Assembly: GCA_964415255.1 (NCBI GenBank)
Contig: CAYQAC010000040.1
Span: 1-34,617 of the forward strand
From: JAHBVY01 sp964415255
Lineage (GTDB): Bacteria > Myxococcota_A > Polyangia > Polyangiales > Polyangiaceae
Length of the DNA stretch: 34,617 nt
Direction of reading: 5' to 3'
The translations under genes and the position numbers were made by a program. Positions 8,116 to 14,538 of this stretch are shown here, in pieces. The notes under the pieces are model-generated. The model was not told the DNA's origin, ran no database searches, and saw only the letters and a program-made list of their open reading frames with translations. The stretch's first letter is position 1. Every line of letters starts with the position of its first letter.

Positions 8116-9147
8116 ATGACGATCCACACAGTTGTCCTGATCCCTGGCGATGGCATCGGCCCCGAGGTGAGCGACGCCGTCAAGGCGGTGTTCGAAGCGG
8201 CGGAGGCGCCGGTGCGCTTCGTCACCCAGTACGCCGGCGTCGCGGCGCTTGACCGCGGTAAGGAAGACTTACTACCCGCGGAGACGGTCGCTGCCATCCG
8301 TGAGCACCACGTCGCGCTCAAGGGCCCGTGCACCACGCCGATTGGCTCCGGCTTCAGCTCGGTGAACGTTGCCTTGCGGAAAAAGCTGAACCTGTACGCC
8401 GCGGTGCGCCCGGTGCGCAGCATGCCCGGCGTGAAGACCCGCTTCGAGGACGTGGACTTGATCATCGTGCGGGAGAACACCGAGGGCCTCTACAGCGGCA
8501 TCGAGAACCTCATCACGGACGGCGTGGTGGCCTCCCTCAAGGTGGCGACGCGCGCCGCGTGTCACCGCATCGCGCACTGGACCTTCAAGTACGCCACGCA
8601 CCGTCAGAGGAAGAAGATCTCGGTGTTCCACAAGGCGAACATCATGAAGATGAGCGACGGCATGTTCATCGACGAGGCGCGCAAGGTGCACAACGAGGAC
8701 TACCCGAACATCAAGTACGAGGAGGTCATCATCGACGCCGCGCACATGAAGATCGTGCAAGATCCGTCGCAGTTTGACATCATTTTGTGTGAGAACCTGT
8801 ACGGCGACATCGTGAGCGATCTGTGCGCCGGCTTGGTCGGCGGCCTGGGCGTCACGCCGGGCGCGAACATCGGCGACGATGACGCGGTGTTCGAGGCGGT
8901 GCATGGCTCCGCGCCAGACATCGCGGGCAAGGGCGTGGCCAACCCGCTCGCGCTGTTGATGAGCGGCACCATGATGCTCAATCGCCTGGCAGACACGCGC
9001 CACGACCCGCGCTGCGCCGAGGTCGCAGAGAAGATCAAGCGCGCTTACAGCGCCGCCCTGGAGGACGGCCAGAAGACGCGCGACCTAGGCGGTGAGCTCG
9101 GCACCCAAGGCTTCGTGCAGGCGGTGATCGAGCGCTTGAACGGTTGA
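8116..9147 (+). CDS. NAD-dependent isocitrate dehydrogenase
   Basis: The enzyme oxidatively decarboxylates isocitrate to 2-oxoglutarate in the TCA cycle (cytosol). The 343-residue protein has the isocitrate/isopropylmalate dehydrogenase fold: IPGDGIGPEV at the N-terminus, RENTEGLYSG at 119-128 and the metal/substrate Asp region CENLYGDIVSD. Substrate type is indicated by SSVNVALRK, the Ser-x-Asn-x-x-Leu-Arg pattern of isocitrate rather than isopropylmalate enzymes. Cofactor type is indicated by HGSAPDIAG, the Asp-Ile arrangement of NAD enzymes, instead of the Lys-Tyr of NADP enzymes. The closest kin are mitochondrial IDH3-like forms. The start is well placed, with GAGAGAGAA just upstream. It is a core metabolic gene of normal composition, and the accessory island begins right after its stop. 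Confidence 0.92.
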   Translation: MTIHTVVLIPGDGIGPEVSDAVKAVFEAAEAPVRFVTQYAGVAALDRGKEDLLPAETVAAIREHHVALKGPCTTPIGSGFSSVNVALRKKLNLYAAVRPVRSMPGVKTRFEDVDLIIVRENTEGLYSGIENLITDGVVASLKVATRAACHRIAHWTFKYATHRQRKKISVFHKANIMKMSDGMFIDEARKVHNEDYPNIKYEEVIIDAAHMKIVQDPSQFDIILCENLYGDIVSDLCAGLVGGLGVTPGANIGDDDAVFEAVHGSAPDIAGKGVANPLALLMSGTMMLNRLADTRHDPRCAEVAEKIKRAYSAALEDGQKTRDLGGELGTQGFVQAVIERLNG

Positions 9148-9148
9148 G

Positions 9149-9177
9149 TGTGGAGGGGGGCAGGAGGGCCCCCCACA
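9149..9177 (+). terminator. GC-rich hairpin after isocitrate dehydrogenase (possible terminator)
   Basis: TGTGG plus GGGG (9149-9158, with one bulged A) can pair with CCCC plus CCACA (9169-9177), leaving a ten-base loop. There is no T-run after it, so a classic intrinsic terminator is not shown. Its place, immediately after the stop codon, fits transcript-end protection or termination. Confidence 0.45.
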
Positions 9178-9201
9178 TGCCACATCGACAAGCCGCCGTC
9201 G

Positions 9202-9262
9202 GGGCACCTGGTGCCCGTTGACAGTTGCCCTGTTGTCTGCGACGTTGGGCGACAGCGGGCAA
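9202..9262 (+). promoter_or_regulatory. promoter region with two dyads upstream of the HNH operon
   Basis: GGGCACC-T-GGTGCCC (9202-9216) is a perfect inverted repeat. It abuts TTGACA (9218-9223), a perfect -35 hexamer; no good -10 is visible at the expected spacing. A second, imperfect dyad pairs TTGCCCTGTTGTC (9225-9237) with GACAGCGGGCAA (9251-9262). Together they look like an operator-flanked promoter or a structured leader for the operon that starts at 9296. The binding factor is unknown. Confidence 0.5.
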
Positions 9263-9295
9263 AACCGTCGCCATAGCGTACTGAAGGAGGCTAAC

Positions 9296-9766
9296 ATGGG
9301 GCTCTCGAAGCTGCTCGAACTGGGCGTGGACGCGGCCATCGCCGCAGGGGGCAACGACCTCGCGAGACACCTCGCAGATCGGGGGCTATCGCCGGAGCTA
9401 GCAGGTGGAGCGCAAGAGGCTCTGAGGCTCTTGCCCAAGCTGCTCTCCTCCTTCGAGGCGAAGCTCTATGATGAGGCCTCGCCAATGGCACAGAGGGCAC
9501 TGTTCCCGCTCGTGACGTCCTACGCATGGCGCCGGGACGATTTGGTGCCGGCCGTAGATGGCAGCCTGATCCTTGGCTTTCTCGATGACACCTACCTCGC
9601 GATGCGGATCGCCCAAAAAGCCGCCATGTCATCGGAAGAGAAGCTGGAAGAGCACCTCCACGTCCTAAGCCGGGTCCTGCCCGCGGAGGTGGTTAAAGCG
9701 CTGGATGCCCAGGTCGACGAAGCGCTGACGTCCGCGGTAGCGCTAGCCGAACAGCGAGGCGGTTGA
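9296..9766 (+). CDS. DUF1232-like small protein, first gene of HNH operon
   Basis: The function is unknown. The 156-residue protein begins at ATG 9296 behind a strong Shine-Dalgarno sequence, AAGGAGG (9284-9290), which decides the start over an in-frame upstream TTG/ATG. It is helical, and residues 82-98 read DLVPAVDGSLILGFLDD, which resembles the DUF1232 (YkvA) signature D-L-I-P...G-x-x-D-D. The DUF1232 match is by eye and modest. There is no signal peptide or confident transmembrane helix, though DUF1232 proteins are often membrane-associated. It is the first gene of a three-gene operon (2-base gap to the next). Codon use is less GC-rich than in the flanking genes, consistent with acquisition by transfer. 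Confidence 0.7.
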   Translation: MGLSKLLELGVDAAIAAGGNDLARHLADRGLSPELAGGAQEALRLLPKLLSSFEAKLYDEASPMAQRALFPLVTSYAWRRDDLVPAVDGSLILGFLDDTYLAMRIAQKAAMSSEEKLEEHLHVLSRVLPAEVVKALDAQVDEALTSAVALAEQRGG

Positions 9767-9768
9767 CC

Positions 9769-10344
9769 ATGGCGCTCCCCTTGATTCCGATCATCATCGG
9801 CCTAGGCGCGGTCCTCGCGAGCCGCAAAGCACATGACGTGCTTGCTGATCATCCCGACCTCCGGGGCTTCTGCACCAACTGTGGGAAGAATTGTAGCCAC
9901 CAGTTCCACGAATCGGGGATGACCTGGCAGCGGATGGGCGCGATCGGGGTCCTGCTCGGCGCCGCAGGTCTCGGGGTTAGCTCACTGATGGTCCGAAACG
10001 TGTACCAGTGCCGCAGCTGCCGGCATCTGGTCCTCAACTGTCGATGGCCTGGGTGCACGGGGATGGCGCTTTCCGGCAAGGTCTATGATGAAGAGTTCTG
10101 CGGTGAGTGTGTTCGGGGCAACGACAAGTCCCAGTTCAACAGGGCGGTACAGGATCGCAAGCAGAAGGAGCAGCTCGTGCGGGTGCTGCGCGCCAAGCAG
10201 AAGGAGACAGATGAACTGAGTGCCCGAATCCGGCAGCTTGAGGCCGATCGGAACGCAGACAAGAAGCTGATCGCCCAGCTGATTGAACGGAGGAGTAGGA
10301 TCCAAAGCGAGACTCAGACAATCTCCCTCAGGCTGGGTGGTTGA
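9769..10344 (+). CDS. double zinc-ribbon membrane protein with coiled coil, second gene of HNH operon
   Basis: I do not recognise a named family. The 191-residue protein begins with a hydrophobic helix (2-17). A first cysteine knuckle follows: C35, C38, C42 (CTNCGKNC). A second hydrophobic helix spans 56-75. A second, denser cysteine cluster comes next: C81, C84 (CRSC), C91, C96, C111, C114 (CGEC). The last 65 residues (about 122-185) are a charged coiled coil. The layout suggests a membrane-bound zinc-ribbon scaffold with a cytosolic coiled coil that could pair with the coiled N-terminus of the next protein. ATG 9769 lies 2 bases after the preceding stop; a TTG at 9763 overlapping it is less likely. 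The next gene follows after one base, so the three proteins are very probably made together. Confidence 0.75.
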   Translation: MALPLIPIIIGLGAVLASRKAHDVLADHPDLRGFCTNCGKNCSHQFHESGMTWQRMGAIGVLLGAAGLGVSSLMVRNVYQCRSCRHLVLNCRWPGCTGMALSGKVYDEEFCGECVRGNDKSQFNRAVQDRKQKEQLVRVLRAKQKETDELSARIRQLEADRNADKKLIAQLIERRSRIQSETQTISLRLGG

Positions 10345-10345
10345 G

Positions 10346-12097
10346 ATGGGCGCCTCCAGCGAAGACGACAAGCTCTCGATGGTGGACCTGATTCGGATCG
10401 CCAATGGGCAGGCACGTGAGATGGAGGACGTCGAGGATGCGGTTCGGCGGCTCGAGGATGACCACGAGATGGAGGAACTCCGGGCGCGGGCACGCGCCCT
10501 GCTCGGCGAGGTGGTCGAAGCGGAGGTTCCGCCAGTGGCCGGGCTCGTCCCCGCCCCGGCTGCCAACCCCGACCTTCCTTCCTGGGAAGCTGTCGTGGAG
10601 CGCCACCAACACGCATCAGCCGACATCGGGGATCTGCTGACTCCCCAGATGCGGGCCGAGATCGAGCACGAGTGGCAAACGGATCTCCGCAAGATTCAGG
10701 AGCGCATTGATGCGGAGCGCATGGCAGCGCTGATCCGTTCTGCCAGGACCCGCATCATTGCGGCCTTAGTGGGTCCCTTTGGTCTTGGGGCCATCGTTGC
10801 GAAGTTCGATCACCGAGGAGGAAACGTCCTAACGAGGAACCATGCCATCACGGAGGCTGATAGCCCTCATGCAGGCGAGTTCGCAAACCAGGAAAAGTTA
10901 ACGAAATTCCGATCGGAGCGCGCTCAACAACTGGGCCGCCCGGGGGGCTTGGAGTACGACCGGGAGGAGTACGCCGAGGGCTTCCAGAAGCGGCGGAAGG
11001 AGATGTTCAAGTCGGAATCGACCATCGTGGACGCGTACACGGGGAAGGAGCTGCCCAAGGATGGGCGGATGCACCTCGATCACGTGGTTTCAGCGAAGGA
11101 GATTCACGATAATGACGATCTCGCCTTCCATCTTGGAGCAGAGGGCAAGAAGGAGGTGGCGATAGCGCCACAGAACGTCGTTCCGACGGACTCCGGCCTG
11201 AACCAATCGAAAAAGGACCAGAAACTCCTCGAGTTTGCCGACAAGGTCCGTAAGGATGGGTCGACGAACAGGGAGAAGTTCGAGCTGGATGAGGAGCGCA
11301 TCCGCAGCCGAGATGAAGCCGCGCGCAGTCACATCAAGGATCAGCAAGACGCAGCCGCCATCAAGTACTACGGGGAGGAGATCCTCAAGGGCAGCGCGAA
11401 AGACGCCGCCAGGATGGGGCTTCAGCAGGCCTTCGGCTTAGTTCTGGCCGAACTCGCCGCCGCCATCTTCGATGAGGTCGCGGATATCTACCGAAACGGG
11501 GTGCGCCTGGCTATGGACCAGAGCTTCCTGCACGCGCTGGGTCAGCGACTGCGCAGAGTCGCTGATCGGGTCGTGGCGCAGTGGTGGGAGTTTCTGAAGG
11601 CGCTCGGTGGGGGGGCGCTATCCGGCGCGCTCGCGAATGTGGTCACCGTTTTCATCAACTTCTTCGTCACCACGAGCAAACGACTCGTCCGCATCATTCG
11701 GGAGGGGATCTTCTCGTTGCTGCGCGCGGTTAAGATCCTGCTGATGCGGCCAGAGGGGATGACGCTCGACCGTGCGGCACATGAGGCGTCCAAGGTCATA
11801 GCGGCCGGCCTTGCGGTGAGTGGAGGCGTGATCCTCGAGGAGGCGGTGGAGAAGAAGATTGTGCTCGTCGCCCCCCCGTTGGCTCCTTTTGCCCCGTTGA
11901 TCTCAGCGGTACTGGCAGGGGTTGGGACTGGGCTCGTTACGGTGCTTGCCGTCCACTGGCTCGACGCCGCGGATGTATTCGGAACCTTGGAAAACGAACG
12001 ACAGCACAGAATCTTGGATACGCTCGACGCGCGCCTGCAGTCATCGCTCAACGCGTTGGAGGCATCCATCGGGTCTGAGCATCCGGTCCCGGTGTAA
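10346..12097 (+). CDS. membrane-anchored HNH-type nuclease, third gene of HNH operon
   Basis: The 583-residue protein combines several parts. Residues 1-130 are acidic and helical, likely coiled. Residues 132-150 form a hydrophobic patch (IIAALVGPFGLGAIVA). An HNH/His-Me finger-like core spans about 229-291: DAYTGK (229-234), HLDHVVSAKEIHDN with Asp245 and His246, then Asn277 and Asn286 before QSKKD. The order D-H ... N ... N-x-SK matches the metal-binding beta-beta-alpha fold. The C-terminal 170 residues contain three hydrophobic stretches (about 418-440, 487-500 and 505-540) and should sit in the membrane. The gene starts one base after the previous stop. An HNH domain tied to the membrane with two small partners resembles the architecture of abortive-infection effectors, but that role is inference. 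GC is low for this genome: 32 of 60 bases at 11101-11160. Confidence 0.75.
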   Translation: MGASSEDDKLSMVDLIRIANGQAREMEDVEDAVRRLEDDHEMEELRARARALLGEVVEAEVPPVAGLVPAPAANPDLPSWEAVVERHQHASADIGDLLTPQMRAEIEHEWQTDLRKIQERIDAERMAALIRSARTRIIAALVGPFGLGAIVAKFDHRGGNVLTRNHAITEADSPHAGEFANQEKLTKFRSERAQQLGRPGGLEYDREEYAEGFQKRRKEMFKSESTIVDAYTGKELPKDGRMHLDHVVSAKEIHDNDDLAFHLGAEGKKEVAIAPQNVVPTDSGLNQSKKDQKLLEFADKVRKDGSTNREKFELDEERIRSRDEAARSHIKDQQDAAAIKYYGEEILKGSAKDAARMGLQQAFGLVLAELAAAIFDEVADIYRNGVRLAMDQSFLHALGQRLRRVADRVVAQWWEFLKALGGGALSGALANVVTVFINFFVTTSKRLVRIIREGIFSLLRAVKILLMRPEGMTLDRAAHEASKVIAAGLAVSGGVILEEAVEKKIVLVAPPLAPFAPLISAVLAGVGTGLVTVLAVHWLDAADVFGTLENERQHRILDTLDARLQSSLNALEASIGSEHPVPV

Positions 12098-12155
12098 TCC
12101 AACATGGCTCGCACGCCTCGTTGAAGACGGGGCTGGTCCATCGGTCAGCGCGTGG

Positions 12156-12248
12156 CGTGTCACTCTCGAAGCGGCACTCGATGCGCGTGCGACCGTCGTC
12201 AGTTTGGTAGAGGACCAGCTCGCCGCTGGGGGCGGTGGAGTGGGTCAT
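12156..12248 (-). pseudogene. rhuM-family N-terminal fragment, truncated at the island
   Basis: Read on the minus strand from ATG 12248, the first 31 codons match the start of RhuM-family proteins, with GELVLYQTDDGRTRIECRFE. In intact RhuM the next block is a DNA-binding-like VWLTQAQMAELF; here the frame runs into unrelated sequence (PRADRW...). The gene is therefore cut after about 31 codons. Its ATG overlaps the stop of the RecG-like remnant by ATGA, a translational coupling that shows the two were once an operon. RhuM genes commonly sit in restriction or virulence-type accessory loci. The break lies about 58 bases from the end of the HNH gene. Confidence 0.65.
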
Positions 12249-12790
12249 CCTTGCCCCGGTCCACCGCTCATCGTTCCCATGGCCGCGAGGTGCGCCTTGC
12301 CCGCAGCGGTGATGCGGTACCTTTGCAAGCGGCTGCTCGGCTTGTCGGGGATGGTCATCTCGATGAGGCCAGCGTCGAGCGCGGGTTTGAGGTACTGCAC
12401 GATGAAGTTTGCGCGTCCGGCGAGTCCGAGGGCCATCTGCATCTCATCGCGCGGCATCTCCGCAACCATCACGGCAAGGAGGCGTTCGACTTGTCCCGTG
12501 ACTTGTCCCGTGACTTGTCCCGTGACTTGTACCCGTCCCTCGACGCGCGCTCGAATTCGATCGGCGTCGGACGTCGGGTTCACCCACGCCCACTGGATGC
12601 GAACCCCGTTGCCGTCGGACTCGACCGTGGGCTCGGGTGTGCCTTGTTCACGGCACGCCTCGGCGATGCGCTCGTAGCCACGGCCCCACGCCTCGATGAG
12701 CCCGGTGCAGACATCGGGGCTCCATCTTCGGCGCCGCCAGGCGACGAACCAGTAGAACAGTCGACGGCATGTACGGCTAGCAACGGGCAT
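12245..12790 (-). pseudogene. C-terminal remnant of RecG-like/AlbA_2 ATP-binding regulator
   Basis: From about residue 31 the frame matches the end of the RecG-like ATP-binding transcriptional regulators: LIEAWGRGYERIAEACREQG (end of the HATPase_c_4 domain), then a TGQVTGQVTGQV linker and a winged-helix tail with YLKPALDAGLIEMTIPDKP. The N-terminal AlbA_2 domain and most of the ATPase domain are absent. The first 30 residues (MPVASRTCRRL...) are not family-like, so the gene is truncated at its 5' end near 12700. At 181 residues it is less than half the usual length. It overlaps the rhuM stub by four bases. It may be silent, or may still make a short DNA-binding protein. Confidence 0.65.
12489..12531 (-). 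repeat. 12-bp tandem repeat in the RecG-like remnant
   Basis: Three perfect copies of ACTTGTCCCGTG (plus strand; 12489-12524) and a partial fourth encode the TGQV repeats on the minus strand. Unit length is a multiple of three, so copy changes keep the frame. Such Gly-Gln-Val-Thr linkers are usual in this regulator family. Confidence 0.85.
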
Positions 12791-13271
12791 CAGACTCCAG
12801 GCGCGCTATGATACGCCGTCGCGTTTCCGGGCTCAACGTGCTCTTGTCAGTCGAGCGTCCCAAGCAGCGTGACCTCCAAGGCCGCCGCGACTGAAGCCCT
12901 GAGCGCGATCATGGCCGCGCGTGAGGCGCTCCGCCAGGCGCTCACGCTGCCCTGCGTCGAGCACCGCCAGCACCCACCCACGCACGGGCGGGGCGCCCAC
13001 CACCCTCACACCTCGCACGTCACCACGCATCGCACCCTGCAAGTCGGGCGCACCAGCCTTAGCCTCGGGATGGATGAGCAGGGTGGTCGCGAAGAACGAG
13101 TGGTCGTCGGTCTTGAACTTGGCTTCGGCGAGCCGCTCTCCTTCATCGCGCGGAGGAGCAGCGCTCCCGGCAGCAGGGTTGAGGGCTTCACAGGCAGTCG
13201 CGTCACGGTGCCGCTTGCAGCGGCGGCGCGCTTAGTGGACGCTGAAGGGAGGCTGAGCCCCATGGAGGCCC
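12791..13271. other. island edge without a confident gene
   Basis: No intact gene is supported here. On the minus strand an open frame without a start codon runs from about 13230 down to a stop at 12833. It has coding-like composition in the part that reads ERLAEAKFKTDDHSFFATTL (about 13082-13141), which may be the rest of another broken gene. The end of the region is the leader of the MpaB-type gene. Confidence 0.4.
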
Positions 13272-14237
13272 ATGAGCGTCACCAAAGCTGATCTGGAAGC
13301 GAGTCTCGCGGAGCTGTCGGGCACCATCGTGGACCCCAACATGGGTTTGTATGGCCCTGGGAGCGTGAATTGGGACATCGCGCGTGAGGCGGTCCTGTTC
13401 GTCGGCGGCGGGCGCGCCGCGCTGCTCCAGACAGCGCACCCGTTCGTGGCCTACGGTGTGGACCAGTACTCCGCTACCAAGACGGACCCGCTCGGTCGCT
13501 TTCGCCGCACGTTTGACAACGTCTTTGCGATGGTGTTCGGCGACCTGAATCACGCGCTGCGCTCCGCGCGGCGGGTGCACCTGGTGCACTCGAAAATCCA
13601 TGGGGAAATAACGGAGGACGCTGGCCGCTTCCCCGCGGGGAGCCGCTTTGACGCTAACGACGAGGAGGCGCTGTTCTGGGTGCACGCCGCCCTGGTGGAC
13701 ACGGCGCTGCAAGTCTATGATTTGCTGGTGCGCCCGCTCAGCTACGCGGAGAAGGACGCTTACTATCAAGGGTCGCGGCGCTTCGCGAAGCTGTTCGGCA
13801 TCCCGGATTCAGTTCAGCCACCTGACTTTCACGCGTTTCAGGCGTACTGCCAGGCCATGTGGGACTCAGACACGCTGGTGGTGACGAAGCCCGCGCTCGA
13901 GATGCGCCGCTTCTTGTTCTCGAGCCCCAAGGCGAGCTTCGTGCCGGCGTTTCGTTGGATCAAGACGATGACCGCCGGGCTGATGCCCGCGCGGCTGCGT
14001 GAGGCTTACGAGCTACCTTGGTCCGCGGCCGATCGCGCGGCATTCAAGGCCTCCGTGTTGGCGCTCCGAACCAGCTACCCTCGGCTCCCTGGGCGGCTCC
14101 GTCACCAGCCGGCGTACGTGGAGGCGACGTACCGCCTGGCTGGCCGCGCGGAGCCGGATCGGTTCGGGCGCACGCTCGAGCGCTTCGTGCTGAGCGGCAT
14201 TGATCGCCGTCCGCGTCAGCGTCGCCGCGCGGCGTAG
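13272..14237 (+). CDS. oxygenase MpaB / DUF2236 family protein
   Basis: This is a 321-residue member of the DUF2236 family (MpaB-type oxygenase, related to latex-clearing protein), predicted haem-dependent oxygenases. Visible family features are PGSVNWDIAREAVLFVGGGR at residues 17-36, the QTAHPFVAYGV motif, the DPLGRFRRT block and FWVHAALVDTAL. In many relatives the AHP motif is followed by a second His (xHS); here that position is Tyr (DQYS), a possible change at a haem-near site. There is no signal peptide. ATG 13272 is preceded closely by GGAGG. It stands alone between the island and the RecQ-like gene. The natural substrate cannot be inferred. Confidence 0.85.
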   Translation: MSVTKADLEASLAELSGTIVDPNMGLYGPGSVNWDIAREAVLFVGGGRAALLQTAHPFVAYGVDQYSATKTDPLGRFRRTFDNVFAMVFGDLNHALRSARRVHLVHSKIHGEITEDAGRFPAGSRFDANDEEALFWVHAALVDTALQVYDLLVRPLSYAEKDAYYQGSRRFAKLFGIPDSVQPPDFHAFQAYCQAMWDSDTLVVTKPALEMRRFLFSSPKASFVPAFRWIKTMTAGLMPARLREAYELPWSAADRAAFKASVLALRTSYPRLPGRLRHQPAYVEATYRLAGRAEPDRFGRTLERFVLSGIDRRPRQRRRAA

Positions 14238-14538
14238 CGCCGCACGCCTGAAGCAGAGGCGCCCGAAGTCGTACGAAGCAGAGGCACCGAGGCAGGCGCG
14301 CGTCCCTGCGCCGCAGCGTCAGCTTGATGCGCTCACGTGCTCCTCAAATCAGCGACTAGAGCTGGCTCGCGGGAGACCACTGCTTTTCCGTTCACATGTG
14401 GGGTGTGGGGTGGTAGCTTCAGGGCGCTGGGTGAGGCGGCGTTGGGTTCGCTGCGTCCCCCGGGTGGCACTGGTTTTGGGCCTAGGGTTTGGGTCTGGAT
14501 TCCGCTGAGTAGAGGCGGCACGTCGAGTGAGGTCAGGT
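14238..14538. other. intergenic region upstream of the RecQ-like gene
   Basis: About 300 bases without a supported gene. A short partial duplication (GAAGCAGAGGCGCC / GAAGCAGAGGCACC, about 14251-14290) and a T/G-rich stretch (GGTTTTGGGCCTAGGGTTTG) are the only notable features. The promoter of the next gene should be here. Confidence 0.45.

Noticed and set aside
13006..13263. Short minus-strand frame upstream of the MpaB-type gene
   Set aside because: Ser/Arg-rich, different frame from the coding-like stretch, no match recalled.
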